The notes beneath the pieces were generated by a model. That model saw only the letters and a program-made list of their open reading frames with translations, was not told where the DNA came from and searched no databases. A stretch of 64,000 bases of DNA from assembly GCA_000508965.1 (NCBI GenBank), contig BAHV02000014.1:62001-126000 (forward strand), given 5' to 3'. Positions 34,096 to 43,156 of the stretch are shown piece after piece. The position numbers and the translations under genes were made by a program. Each line of letters starts with the position of its first letter. The stretch's first letter is position 1. The stretch is from Dielma sp000508965 (lineage in GTDB: Bacteria > Bacillota_I > Bacilli_A > Erysipelotrichales > Erysipelotrichaceae).

Positions 34096-34120
34096 ATAAT
34101 ATAAGCAATAATTTCACAAC

Positions 34121-34855
34121 TTAAATTTCCCTTTTTTCCAGATATTTCATGATTTTTTTTGAAATAAACTCGGTAAATGCCAACAACAAGATAATCCACA
34201 GCGTCCAGGCAAACAAGCCGGACATGTCCATATTGATCCGGCAGATCTGCAGCTGACGGCCGATTCCCGGCGATACCGAACCGATAATTTCCGCCATGAC
34301 ACCCACCTTAAAGGCCAGCCCTGCCCCAGTGGATAAAGCCGCTTTGAGATAAGGCTCGATCAGCGGCAGATAGACACGAAACAAAAGATTCGGCATCGAT
34401 TCAGGATAGACTCTCGCAACATCAATGAGATCCTGATCAATGCTTTTGATTCCGCTGAGTACATTGGCATAAATCATCGGAAACAAAATCATAAAGCAAA
34501 TCAGTCTCACGGCGGTTTCATTATTGGTCCAGATCAGGGCAATTAAAATATATGAGATATTTGGAATACTTTTCAAAATTAGATAAACCGGCGCAAACAG
34601 CTCTGCCAGCCAGCGATAATAACCGCACAGCAGGCCCAGCAGCAAGGCACAGACATAAGCAATCGCCAAACCGCTTAACGAACGGTAAAGGCTCATCAAG
34701 ATCGCCTGATAAAACACCGGCGAAGTGAGCTGAACAAGCATCTGTTTAAAAACGTCAAAAGGGAGCGGAAGCATGAATTCATTGTTGATCCGTGCCGCCA
34801 GCACGATCCACAAAAGCAAAAGCACGATAATTACGGCTGCGCTTTTTTTCTTCAT
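34121..34855 (-). CDS. ABC transporter permease (SsuC/TauC-like)
   Basis: A 244-residue permease with about six membrane segments and the BPD-transporter coupling loop (VYPESMPNLLFRVYLPLIEPYLKA-type region near residue 155). It resembles permeases for sulfonates, taurine, nitrate and thiamine precursors. A TTG at 34873 is in frame, but GGGAG lies eight bases before ATG 34855, which is the chosen start. It is the third and last gene after thrS and the substrate-binding lipoprotein. No ATP-binding subunit is encoded here, so it must borrow one or be non-functional. Confidence 0.88.
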   Translation of the reverse strand: MKKKSAAVIIVLLLLWIVLAARINNEFMLPLPFDVFKQMLVQLTSPVFYQAILMSLYRSLSGLAIAYVCALLLGLLCGYYRWLAELFAPVYLILKSIPNISYILIALIWTNNETAVRLICFMILFPMIYANVLSGIKSIDQDLIDVARVYPESMPNLLFRVYLPLIEPYLKAALSTGAGLAFKVGVMAEIIGSVSPGIGRQLQICRINMDMSGLFAWTLWIILLLAFTEFISKKIMKYLEKREI

Positions 34856-34883
34856 CACCTTCACTCCCTTCAATCGAATGGAA

Positions 34884-35828
34884 TTATTTACTTAACATTT
34901 CACTTGTATAATCAATACCAAACAGCTTCAGCATCGTCGTAATATCAGCCTCGCATGAGCTGGCAGGCGTATAGCGGATATTCTGCTTCGCCCAAGTAGC
35001 CGCCGCAATTTTACTGCTAGGCACACCCAAAACCTCCGGTGTCAGCTGATCGACTAAACTGCTGACCTTGGATGGTTCATCGGCCGCCGCATTTACAAAG
35101 CTTTCAATCTGAGCCAATGCCGTACTGACCTTTTCCTCACTGCCCTGCTTTACAAAGATGGCCGCCTGCGGGAAGCCTGTAGATGTTGTGGACATCTTTT
35201 CCTGATAAGCGCTTTGCAGATCCAGAATCACCTTCAATTCAATGCCCTGCTCCTTCGCTTTCGCAATCGTAGCTGTCACTGCCGGTTCCGCCAGCAAGCC
35301 GCTTTCCGCTTTGCCGCTCAGCAAGATTCCCTGCACATCTTGAGCGCTGGAATAATAAGTAATCTCTGGGACAAGGCTTTCCACATCAACTGAATTCTTG
35401 AATACGATATCCGGCACACTGCCTTCACCGAAAGCAGCGAAATTACCAGCTTCTTCAAGAGCCGTATCACTGGTGCCCACCAGATACAGATTACCCCATG
35501 TAATTACCGCTTCAAGACGATATACTGTCTTATCCGCACTAATCAGCTTAGCCCCTAAATTAATCGGTGCCAAAATCATGTCATAATCCGAATCGCTCTT
35601 GGCAAATTCAGCGCTTAACGCCTCACTGCCGGTAACAAAATCAACCGTATTCACACCATCCGCTGCCAACTCCATCACGGATAATGCCGGTGCTCCCGTA
35701 GGCGCTAAAACTTTAATCGGTTCTGCGACCGGATTCTTTGGTTCCTCACCCTCAGGTTCATTGCCAGCCGGTGCCGCGCAGCCGGTCAACAACAGTGCTG
35801 CTACTAATAAGCCTTTAAATAGTTTCAT
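34884..35828 (-). CDS. ABC transporter substrate-binding lipoprotein (NMT1/SsuA-like)
   Basis: A 314-residue lipoprotein with signal peptide and lipobox LLTGC (residues 13-17), then a Pro/Glu-rich spacer and a periplasmic-binding fold of the NMT1/THI5/SsuA kind (APTGAPALSVMELA, AQDVQGILLSGKAESGLLAEP). The ligand cannot be read from sequence; sulfonates, thiamine pyrimidines and aromatic compounds are typical of the family. The start codon overlaps the thrS stop as ATGA, with GAGGAG inside the thrS end. It is therefore translationally coupled to a synthetase under threonine T-box control. Confidence 0.88.
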   Translation of the reverse strand: MKLFKGLLVAALLLTGCAAPAGNEPEGEEPKNPVAEPIKVLAPTGAPALSVMELAADGVNTVDFVTGSEALSAEFAKSDSDYDMILAPINLGAKLISADKTVYRLEAVITWGNLYLVGTSDTALEEAGNFAAFGEGSVPDIVFKNSVDVESLVPEITYYSSAQDVQGILLSGKAESGLLAEPAVTATIAKAKEQGIELKVILDLQSAYQEKMSTTSTGFPQAAIFVKQGSEEKVSTALAQIESFVNAAADEPSKVSSLVDQLTPEVLGVPSSKIAAATWAKQNIRYTPASSCEADITTMLKLFGIDYTSEMLSK

Positions 35829-37555
35829 CTTTTCTCCTCAATTTCTAAGCGCAATGATTGGATGAATTCTTCAAATGGTACAGTCAGACTTTCTTTTTCA
35901 CCTTGACGGCGGATCGATACAGTGCCTGCCTCTGCCTCACCATCACCTAATACAAGCTGTACCGGTACCTTCTTCATCTGTGCTTCTCTTATACGATACC
36001 CCAATTTTTCATTTCTTGCATCCAATTTGCTTCTGAAACCTAAAGCCTTTAACTGATCATTGATCTGCTTGGCATAATCATAATGCAGCTCATGATGAAC
36101 CGGAATAACTTCTACTTGTACCGGTGCCAGCCACATTGGAAATTTACCTGCATAATGTTCGATCAGAATACCGATAAAGCGTTCAATTGAACCGAAGATA
36201 ACACGATGCAGCATTACTGGACGCACCTTTTCACCATGCTCATCGATATAAGTCAAGTCAAAACGTTCAGGCAGATTCATATCCAGCTGAATTGTACCGC
36301 ACTGCCATACGCGGCCTAATGAATCCTTGATATGGAAATCCAGCTTAGGCCCGTAGAAAGCTCCGTCACCCGGATTGATCTTATAAGTTTTGCCGGCATG
36401 TTCGCAAGCTTTAGCAAGTGCTTCTTCACTTTTATTCCAAATTTCAATATCACCGATATACTTCTCTTCCGGTCGTGTTGATAATTCAATGCTGTAAGTC
36501 AGATTAAAAATCTTATACACACGATCGATAAAATTAATTAAACTGATAACCTCGCTCTCAATTTGATCCGGACGCATAAAGATATGGGCATCATCCTGAG
36601 TAAATGTACGCACACGGAATAAACCGTTCAATGCGCCGCTTGCTTCATGACGGTGCACCTGACCAAGCTCACCCATGCGTAAAGGCAGATCCTTATAGGA
36701 ATGCAGGCTGTTCTTATAAACCAGCATTGAACCTGGACAGTTCATCGGTTTAATCGCAAATTCACGATCATCAACCATTGAAGTATACATATTTTCCTTA
36801 TAATTGAACCAGTGACCGCTGACTTCCCATAATTCCTTGCTCATCATGATCGGTGTCTTGATAAATTCATAATTCTCTTTGGTATGCTCATCATACCAGA
36901 AACGCTCTAATTCATTTCTTAAAATCATGCCGTTAGGCAGAAAGAACGGCGCACCCGGTGCATATTCACTCATCATAAATAAATCAAGCTCACGGCCTAA
37001 TTTCTTATGATCGCGTTTTTTAGCTTCCTCCAGCAAATATAAATGCTCTTCCAGTGCTTCCGGTGTCTCAAAGCAGATACCATAGATACGCTGCAGCATC
37101 TTATTGTTCGCATCGCCCTTCCAATAAGCGCCGGAATGCTTCAAAAGCTTAAAGTTCTTCAATTGCTTCACTGTCTCAACATGCGGACCGCGGCACAAAT
37201 CTGTAAAATCACCCTGACGGTAACAGCTGATTGTTCCATCCTCAAGATCTTTAATTAATTCGATCTTATAAGGATCATCTTTAAACTTCTCCAACGCTTC
37301 TTCCTTGCTGATTTCTTCGCGGACAATACGCTTGCCATCTTTAACCAGCTTTTTCATTTCCTTTTCAATCTTAGTCAGATCTTCTTCCTTGATGACTTCA
37401 TCGCCCAAATCTATATCATAATAGAAGCCCTCTGAAATAACAGGCCCTACCCAGAATTTAGCCTGTGGATACAGGTGCTTCACTGCCTGAGCCATCAAAT
37501 GTGCGCAGGAATGATTCAATACACTTAAATTTTCATCTTGTTTAATATCAATCAT
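35825..37555 (-). CDS. thrS: Threonyl-tRNA synthetase lacking the TGS domain
   Basis: The 576-residue class II synthetase begins directly with the editing (SAD) domain: NHSCAHLMAQAV metal-site histidines and CYRQGDFTDLCRGPH. The catalytic core has motif 2 (FRVRTFTQDDAHIF region), GDGAFYGPKLDF and motif 3 GSIERFIGIL, and then the anticodon-binding domain. Typical ThrRS has ~640 residues; the missing part is the N-terminal TGS domain. AGGAGG is nine bases before ATG 37555, so this start is real and the domain is truly absent. Short ThrRS also occurs in mollicutes. Expression is controlled by the upstream T-box. Confidence 0.96.
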   Translation of the reverse strand: MIDIKQDENLSVLNHSCAHLMAQAVKHLYPQAKFWVGPVISEGFYYDIDLGDEVIKEEDLTKIEKEMKKLVKDGKRIVREEISKEEALEKFKDDPYKIELIKDLEDGTISCYRQGDFTDLCRGPHVETVKQLKNFKLLKHSGAYWKGDANNKMLQRIYGICFETPEALEEHLYLLEEAKKRDHKKLGRELDLFMMSEYAPGAPFFLPNGMILRNELERFWYDEHTKENYEFIKTPIMMSKELWEVSGHWFNYKENMYTSMVDDREFAIKPMNCPGSMLVYKNSLHSYKDLPLRMGELGQVHRHEASGALNGLFRVRTFTQDDAHIFMRPDQIESEVISLINFIDRVYKIFNLTYSIELSTRPEEKYIGDIEIWNKSEEALAKACEHAGKTYKINPGDGAFYGPKLDFHIKDSLGRVWQCGTIQLDMNLPERFDLTYIDEHGEKVRPVMLHRVIFGSIERFIGILIEHYAGKFPMWLAPVQVEVIPVHHELHYDYAKQINDQLKALGFRSKLDARNEKLGYRIREAQMKKVPVQLVLGDGEAEAGTVSIRRQGEKESLTVPFEEFIQSLRLEIEEKR

Positions 37556-37572
37556 TTTTATTTACCTCCTAA

Positions 37573-37791
37573 CAAAATAAAAACAGACTCCATCTGAAGG
37601 ACGAGAGTCTGTCGCGGTACCACCTTGCTTCGCATACATTGCTGCATGCCTCAACTCTTTAACGCAGATTAAACGGTACACCTTTTCAGGGACAGCTCAC
37701 CGGGAGTAAGATCAATCTGCCGCAGGAAGTTTTCACCACCACTTCCCTCTCTGATTAGCTCAAAGGATCTCATATCCGGATCATTGCTTAT
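37573..37791 (-). promoter_or_regulatory. Threonine T-box leader of the thrS-ABC operon
   Basis: The minus-strand leader contains the T-box sequence AAGGTGGTACCGCG (within 37613-37626), whose bases pair with the tRNA acceptor end. An intrinsic terminator follows (arms 37583-37590 and 37605-37612, then U-rich 37573-37582). Upstream is a Stem I region with typical GAGAGG and GGUGGUGAAAA elements. The likely specifier is ACC at 37675-37677, a threonine codon followed by a purine as the rule requires. Uncharged tRNA-Thr would stabilise the antiterminator and switch on the whole operon. Confidence 0.9.
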
Positions 37792-37797
37792 GTATCT

Positions 37798-37826
37798 ATT
37801 TAACAACCAAAGCTGCTTTTTGTCAA
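37798..37826 (-). promoter_or_regulatory. Promoter of the thrS T-box operon
   Basis: A perfect TTGACA (37821-37826) and TTAAAT (37798-37803) are spaced 17 bases on the minus strand, starting transcription near 37791. Confidence 0.75.
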
Positions 37827-37888
37827 CCGTAAAACTCGATGATACACATTTTATATGTGATGATTAGAAAATGATATCAGCCATAATA

Positions 37889-39118
37889 TTACAGCACAAA
37901 ACGTCCATTCTCAAAAATCAGCGTTTCATTGCCATCTTGATCAAGACCGCGGATACACATCGTTTCATCACCAAACATGAAATCCACATGCTTGATTGAA
38001 TCATTGACGCCCACCTCAGCCATCTGTTCAGGACTCATCTCACAGCCGCCCTCAACCGAAAGCGGATAAGCCGCGCCCAGCGCCAGATGACATGACGCAT
38101 TTTCATCAAATAATGTATTATAGAACAGAATACCGCTTTGTGAGATTGGTGATTCATGTTCAACAATGGCGACTTCACCTAAATAGCAGCTGCCTTCATC
38201 GGCGGCCAGGATTTGTTTCAAAGCATCGGCTTCTTTTTCAGCACAGAAATCGATGACCTTGCCATCTTTGAATTCAAACCAAAAATTTTCAATCAGGCTG
38301 CCGCTGTGATCCAACGGTTTAGTAGCCACTACTTTACCATTAACCTGCCATTTCATCGGCGCTGTAAAGATTTCTTCAGTCGGCATGTTAGCATTGAAGA
38401 AAACATCCTTCTGTGACTTCTCACCGCCGCCTGACCATATATGGCCCTCCGGCAGTCCAACATAAAGATTAGTTCCTTTTTCATTTTTAAAATGAAGTGC
38501 CTTAAAAGCCTTCTGATTCAGCTTATCACAGCGCTCACTCAGCAAGCGGTCATGCTCATCCCAAGCCGCCATCGCGTCATTTTCCTCATCGATATAAACA
38601 GCCTTAAGAATCGCATCCCAAAGCTTATCTTCCGCTTCCTTTTCATCCAGTTCAGGGAAAACTGCCTTAGCCCAAGCCGGATTGCTGTCAGCAAACACAC
38701 ACCACTCATTTTGATCGCTGCGCGTTGCATCATAAAAAGGCTTCAGGGCACGATCCAGCACTTCATTCGCAAGCTTCACCTTTTTGCTGTCCACACCCTT
38801 CAGATACTTAGGTGTGGGTGAAGCGATACTGGCTACGGCCGCTCCCTCTTTGATCGGTTCAAGACGGGCATCAATAAACCATGAATGCGGTTTGCTTAAG
38901 CGCTCCTCACTTTGATATTCTAAATCATAACGCTTAATTAAATCATCCTTCCAATTAATATAAACCTCACAGGCACCTGCCTCATACGCCTTTTTGCACA
39001 GCCGGCGTACAAGCTCATAAGAAGTGACGGGCGCATTAACAATCAGCGGCTGATCAGGCTGAAGATTGACACCCTTTTTAATAATTAATTCCGCGTATTT
39101 ATCTAAACATTTTTTCAT
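37889..39118 (-). CDS. M29-family metallo-aminopeptidase (AmpS/PepS type)
   Basis: A 409-residue cytoplasmic aminopeptidase of the thermophilic aminopeptidase family. Characteristic features are the N-terminal Tyr/Arg-rich segment (AGACEVYINWKDDLIKR), the VGLPEGHIWSGGGEKSQ region with FNANMPTEEIFTAP metal-site glutamates, and the C-terminal GDETMCIRG. It removes N-terminal residues from peptides using two metal ions and usually acts as a dimer. It is nine bases after the ROK kinase gene, so it is the last gene of the amino-sugar operon; the join of peptide and amino-sugar salvage hints at murein or glycoprotein recycling (inference). Confidence 0.93.
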   Translation of the reverse strand: MKKCLDKYAELIIKKGVNLQPDQPLIVNAPVTSYELVRRLCKKAYEAGACEVYINWKDDLIKRYDLEYQSEERLSKPHSWFIDARLEPIKEGAAVASIASPTPKYLKGVDSKKVKLANEVLDRALKPFYDATRSDQNEWCVFADSNPAWAKAVFPELDEKEAEDKLWDAILKAVYIDEENDAMAAWDEHDRLLSERCDKLNQKAFKALHFKNEKGTNLYVGLPEGHIWSGGGEKSQKDVFFNANMPTEEIFTAPMKWQVNGKVVATKPLDHSGSLIENFWFEFKDGKVIDFCAEKEADALKQILAADEGSCYLGEVAIVEHESPISQSGILFYNTLFDENASCHLALGAAYPLSVEGGCEMSPEQMAEVGVNDSIKHVDFMFGDETMCIRGLDQDGNETLIFENGRFVL

Positions 39119-39127
39119 ATTGAACTC

Positions 39128-40027
39128 CTATTTACCAAAGGACATCGGCAGCATCGCCGCGCCAACCAAACCTGGTTCGTCAAGCATTGCTTCCGCAAAA
39201 ATTACATCCTGCATGCCGACATGCACCATGGGTTTATAGTATTGAATCATTTTATCCCAGAATACATCCTTAGACTTCATGCAGCCGCCGCCGACAACAA
39301 AGATATGCGGATCAACTACATGCGCGATCGATGAAAACATCTGTGCCAGATCATAAGCCATGTCATCAACAATCTTTAAAGCTTTTTCATCACCTTCACG
39401 CGCCATATCAAAGACCATGCCCGCATGCTTGATATGATCGCCGAATACCGCCTTTCCCTTGCGGGTGATAGCTGTACCGCTGGCTTCATTCTCAACAGCT
39501 CCGACATTCAGATAATTTACCTTTTCACGGTTGCGGTCAATAATAATGTTGGCAATCTCACCGGCATAACCATTCTTACCGGATACAAGACGATTGTTAA
39601 ATGAGAAGGCCCCGCCGATACCAGTCGAAATCGTTACATAGTAACAAAGCGGATAGCCCTTGCCGGCACCGTGAAAGCTCTCGGCAAGACAAGCCACATT
39701 CACATCATTATCGGCAAAAACCGGGATATTGAAATGCTTTCTGATTGTCTCAGCCATCGGATAACCTTCAAAGCCCGGCAGATTAGTCGCCAGCATCATC
39801 ACGCCGTTATCCGTATCAACCGGTCCCGGCACACCCATGCCGATACCGCTGATCGTATCCAACTCACCGATTTCCTCAATCATGCGGATAATCTTATCCA
39901 AAACATGTTCAACACCCTGTTCAATTTCTGTGGCTTCCTTGATTACCTTTACGATCTGACCTTGCTCGCTGACCCGTGCGACACGGACATTGGTCCCCCC
40001 AAGATCTACGCCAATATAGTATTTCAT
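39128..40027 (-). CDS. ROK-family sugar kinase, zinc-motif-less
   Basis: A 299-residue sugar kinase. The ATP-binding DLGGTNVR is at residues 7-14, catalytic Asp in VFADNDVNVACLAE, TISTGIGGAF (phosphate 2) and GGGCMKSKD near the C-terminus. The usual ROK zinc site (HxxxxxxxxxCxCGxxGCxE) is missing: the segment reads YAGEIANIIIDRNREKV and lacks all cysteines. In context (nagA, HAD phosphatase, epimerase-like protein) the substrate is probably glucose, GlcNAc or ManNAc. CAGGAGG supports the start. Confidence 0.9.
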   Translation of the reverse strand: MKYYIGVDLGGTNVRVARVSEQGQIVKVIKEATEIEQGVEHVLDKIIRMIEEIGELDTISGIGMGVPGPVDTDNGVMMLATNLPGFEGYPMAETIRKHFNIPVFADNDVNVACLAESFHGAGKGYPLCYYVTISTGIGGAFSFNNRLVSGKNGYAGEIANIIIDRNREKVNYLNVGAVENEASGTAITRKGKAVFGDHIKHAGMVFDMAREGDEKALKIVDDMAYDLAQMFSSIAHVVDPHIFVVGGGCMKSKDVFWDKMIQYYKPMVHVGMQDVIFAEAMLDEPGLVGAAMLPMSFGK

Positions 40028-40081
40028 GATACTTCCTCCTGTTTTCTTTTATTATATCAAGACTTAGGCTGACTGAACAGC

Positions 40082-40930
40082 TTAAAAAAGTTCAATAAAA
40101 TAAGAAGTGGTGAATCCCTCATGCGGTTTGAGATTCATCGTTCCTTCTCGCTGATCAAAGCTGCAAGTCACTTCTTCAAAATCACCATGCCCATACCATG
40201 GTTCAATGCAGATAAACGGTGCATCCCGTTTGGCGGTCCAGAAAGCCAAGAATGGATAACCCAAACAGCCGACACGTACTTTATGCTTAGGGCCCACCAG
40301 TTCTACATACGGACTCTTGATGTCCTTATAAACCAAAGTCGCATATTCCTCAAATAATTCATAATTCAAGTCAATTTCTTTAAAGCTGCGGTCAATAATC
40401 TCATGACGGCCATGAAACGCCAGCTGCTTAGGCTCTTCATCCTGCGGGAAAACAAGCTTGTAATCGCTGAATTTTTCACCTGGCAGCAGCGGACAGTTAA
40501 ACCCTGGATGCAGACCGAAGCTGAAAGGCATCACATCCTCAGAATCATTGGTAATATGATAGACCACATCCAGACGCTTGCCGTTTAAACGATAATGAAT
40601 CTGAAAAGTGAAACGAAATGGATACTGCTTTAAAGTATCCTCATTTTCATGCAGTTCCATCACAATTTCATCCGCCGTATGCTTCACACAATGTAAATCC
40701 GCATAACGCACAAGACCATGATTTTTCATCGCGTAGCGCTGATCCTGCCATTCATAATCTTTTGTCCATGTATTTGACACCATAGGAAACAGCGATGGAT
40801 TCTTACCGCTCCAAAAAGCCGCATCTCCCTGCCACATAAATTCAAGCTGATGAGTCAGATCATAAAAGCTCTGTATTTCACCGCCATGCTCAACTACCTC
40901 TAAACGAACCTTTTCATTTTCAATAATCAT
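40082..40930 (-). CDS. Aldose 1-epimerase-family protein
   Basis: A 282-residue beta-sandwich protein of the galactose mutarotase-like superfamily (LacX/YihR branch): GGEIQSFYDL, FPMVSNTWT, MKNHGLVRYADLH with the catalytic-type His, FSFGLHPGFNCPL with the second His, and a C-terminal Glu (CIEPWYGHGDF). It would interconvert sugar anomers or bind hexose-6-phosphates. A longer frame opens at 40966, but AAGGAGGA positions ATG 40930, which overlaps the HAD stop as ATGA. It lies in the nagA operon upstream of the ROK kinase. Confidence 0.88.
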   Translation of the reverse strand: MIIENEKVRLEVVEHGGEIQSFYDLTHQLEFMWQGDAAFWSGKNPSLFPMVSNTWTKDYEWQDQRYAMKNHGLVRYADLHCVKHTADEIVMELHENEDTLKQYPFRFTFQIHYRLNGKRLDVVYHITNDSEDVMPFSFGLHPGFNCPLLPGEKFSDYKLVFPQDEEPKQLAFHGRHEIIDRSFKEIDLNYELFEEYATLVYKDIKSPYVELVGPKHKVRVGCLGYPFLAFWTAKRDAPFICIEPWYGHGDFEEVTCSFDQREGTMNLKPHEGFTTSYFIELF

Positions 40931-41724
40931 ATCAGATCCTCCTTGATTAATCCAAAATGACGGCATGCTTTATATAAACCGTCCTTACCAATTTCAGCCG
41001 CCACATAATCTGCCGCCGCTTTCGCTTCCTCACAGCCATTGCCCATCGCCACACCGATTCCTGAACGCTTCAGCATTTCCACATCATTATAGCCGTCGCC
41101 AAAAGCGATCACCTCATGCATGGAATACCCCCAGCGTTGAATGATTTCCTCAATTGCGGAAGCTTTATTGACACCCTTTGCCGTAATTTCATAAAGCGCC
41201 TGATGATCAACAATATTGCTTGCATTCAAAGTCTTTTTCAGCTGTGTCATCGTCTCATCATCCGCATAAAGCAGCATATTGGTCACACCTTCACCAGCAT
41301 AAGGCTTCACCGTCGGCACCATCAGATAGAGCTGAAAATAAATATCGCTTAATTCGGTAGGGAAAGGACGGTTGAAATGATCCACCGCATAATTCGCATA
41401 ACGCATATACAGCTGTTTCTCATTGCATACCTTAATGATTTTTTCCATATCTAAAGCATCGATGGTTTTCTCCATCACCACCTTATGGTCGATCTCCATG
41501 ACTGCACCGCCATCATAAATAACAGCATCCCATGGAAAACTTCTGAAAAATGAAGGTGTATGCTGCATCTCATGACGGCAGCGGCTGGTAGCGATCACAA
41601 TTCGATACCCATTTTCTTTTAAACGGTACAAAGCACTTTGCGTTGAATGCGGGAAATCATGCAGCCGATGCTCATAAATTGTTCCGTCGATATCAAAAAA
41701 ACAAACCTTTATATTATTTTCCAT
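40927..41724 (-). CDS. Cof-type HAD phosphatase
   Basis: A 265-residue HAD-superfamily enzyme with catalytic DIDGTIYEH (motif I, nucleophile Asp), motif II IATSR, motif III Lys region, and FGDGYNDVEML (motif IV). The large cap between motifs II and III places it in the Cof/subclass IIB group that dephosphorylates sugar phosphates or FMN/PLP-type compounds. A TTG at 41736 is in frame, but ATG 41724 is preferred; its ribosome site is weak (GGTAG). A terminator sits between nagA and this gene, so only read-through transcripts would express it from the nagA promoter. Confidence 0.86.
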   Translation of the reverse strand: MENNIKVCFFDIDGTIYEHRLHDFPHSTQSALYRLKENGYRIVIATSRCRHEMQHTPSFFRSFPWDAVIYDGGAVMEIDHKVVMEKTIDALDMEKIIKVCNEKQLYMRYANYAVDHFNRPFPTELSDIYFQLYLMVPTVKPYAGEGVTNMLLYADDETMTQLKKTLNASNIVDHQALYEITAKGVNKASAIEEIIQRWGYSMHEVIAFGDGYNDVEMLKRSGIGVAMGNGCEEAKAAADYVAAEIGKDGLYKACRHFGLIKEDLI

Positions 41725-41734
41725 ATGTTCTACC

Positions 41735-41759
41735 AAAAAAAGACAGCGTCGGCTGTCTT
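41735..41759 (-). terminator. Terminator downstream of nagA
   Basis: A perfect 8-bp stem (41740-41747 with 41752-41759), 4-base loop and seven U on the minus strand. It overlaps the nagA stop and may attenuate the distal genes. Confidence 0.85.
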
Positions 41760-42897
41760 ATTTCTGTTTAAGCCCTCTTGCGTAAGTCTGAACAACCTGA
41801 TAGGCATCATCCAGAACCACGATATCAGCATCATAACCGCTGCAAAGCTTACCCTTGCGGTTATCCAGCTTCAAAGCACGCGCCGGATTGATCGTACAAG
41901 AATTTAAAGCTGCATCAAACGGAACCATCGCTTCTTCCACAAGGATACGCAAGCCTTCATTAACCCGTAATGTTGAACCGGCAAGACCCTTAGTTGAAGT
42001 TAAATGCGCGCTGCCGTCTGGATAAATTTCAATTTCATTGCCGCCGAATAAGAACTTAGAACCAATCGGACAGCCTTTCGCCATCAATGAGTCAGTGATC
42101 ATGATTGTATAATCACGGCCCTTAGAAGCATATAAGTTATTTAATGAATTTACATTTGAATGACAGCCATCACAGATCACTTCACCAAATACATCACGGA
42201 AACGCATTGCCGCGCCTACTAAACCCGGATTGCGGTGATGGAATGGTGTCATGCCGTTAAAGATATGTGTCATGCTGTTAGCGCCGTTAGCCACTGCCAT
42301 CAATGCCTCTTCATAAGTAGCCGCTGAATGACCGATGCTTACCAATACGCCGTTTTCAGATGCATAACGAGTTAAAGCGAAATCCTCGTCCTTTTCACAA
42401 GCCATCGTAATAACCTTGATCAAGCCCTTGGCATGTTCCTGATAATGCTTAAATTCTTCAACGGTCGGGGCCAGTATGTACTGCTCCGGCTGGGCGCCTT
42501 TATAAACCATATCCAGATAAGGACCCTCAAAGTGAATACCTAAGATTTCAGCACCTTCATAGCCTTCTTCAACAACATTGGCAACATTTTCAACCGCTTT
42601 AGTCAAAACTTCCTTGCTTTGCGTAATCGTAGTCGGGCAGATACCAGTAACACCCTCATGAGTGATATTCTTCATCCAGTTGCGCAGACCTTCCGGATTT
42701 GCATCATTCGTATCAAATTTATAAGCGCCGTGTGTATGAATATCGATGAACCCGGGAACGATGCGCTCATTGCCATAATCCTCACACGCTTCCTTGGCTC
42801 CATAATTATAAATCGACTTGATTTTACCTTCTTCAATCTCAATCTGAGCCGGGATGAACTGACCGCTGATCCAAACTCGTTTACTTTGTAGTATCAT
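41758..42897 (-). CDS. nagA: N-acetylglucosamine-6-phosphate deacetylase
   Basis: A 379-residue amidohydrolase that converts GlcNAc-6-P to GlcN-6-P and acetate. Metal-binding HTH (H54, H56 in PGFIDIHTHGA), GIHFEGPYL (metal Glu), IGHSAAT, THIFNGM and ITDSLMAKG (catalytic Asp) are all in place. A longer frame starts at 42939, but AAGGAGG six bases before ATG 42897 decides the start. It is the first gene of the amino-sugar operon with its own promoter. nagB (GlcN-6-P deaminase) is not in this window. Confidence 0.96.
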   Translation of the reverse strand: MILQSKRVWISGQFIPAQIEIEEGKIKSIYNYGAKEACEDYGNERIVPGFIDIHTHGAYKFDTNDANPEGLRNWMKNITHEGVTGICPTTITQSKEVLTKAVENVANVVEEGYEGAEILGIHFEGPYLDMVYKGAQPEQYILAPTVEEFKHYQEHAKGLIKVITMACEKDEDFALTRYASENGVLVSIGHSAATYEEALMAVANGANSMTHIFNGMTPFHHRNPGLVGAAMRFRDVFGEVICDGCHSNVNSLNNLYASKGRDYTIMITDSLMAKGCPIGSKFLFGGNEIEIYPDGSAHLTSTKGLAGSTLRVNEGLRILVEEAMVPFDAALNSCTINPARALKLDNRKGKLCSGYDADIVVLDDAYQVVQTYARGLKQK

Positions 42898-42924
42898 AAG
42901 AAACCTCCTTGTATTGATGGTTTT

Positions 42925-42953
42925 ATTATACTCCACCACCCCGCTTTTTTAAA
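42925..42953 (-). promoter_or_regulatory. Promoter of nagA
   Basis: TTTAAA (42948-42953) and TATAAT (42925-42930) are spaced 17 bases on the minus strand, upstream of AAGGAGG. No CRE or NagR-type operator was evident. Confidence 0.55.
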
Positions 42954-43063
42954 CTCAAACGACTGCTTTTTTTATAAAAAAGCAAGTAACTGACAGGTTT
43001 ATGCAAGAATCCTAAAATCACTGGATAAATTTATGAAAATTAAGCAAAAAGAATCATAAACAT

Positions 43064-43086
43064 AAGAAAAACGGCATACGCCGTTT
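43064..43086 (-). terminator. Terminator of the ygiQ gene
   Basis: A 7-bp GC-containing stem (43069-43075 with 43080-43086), 4-base loop and five U on the minus strand. The remainder of 42954-43156 shows no gene. Confidence 0.75.
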
Positions 43087-43156
43087 ATATAGTAAACATT
43101 AAATAAATTGCAACGCTGACATATGCCGCACTTAAAGAATTTAGATGTTGCGCGTA

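Noticed and set aside
34106..34118. Isolated TTTCACAA half-site near the permease stop
   Set aside because: No second half is present, and it lies at the end of the preceding operon.
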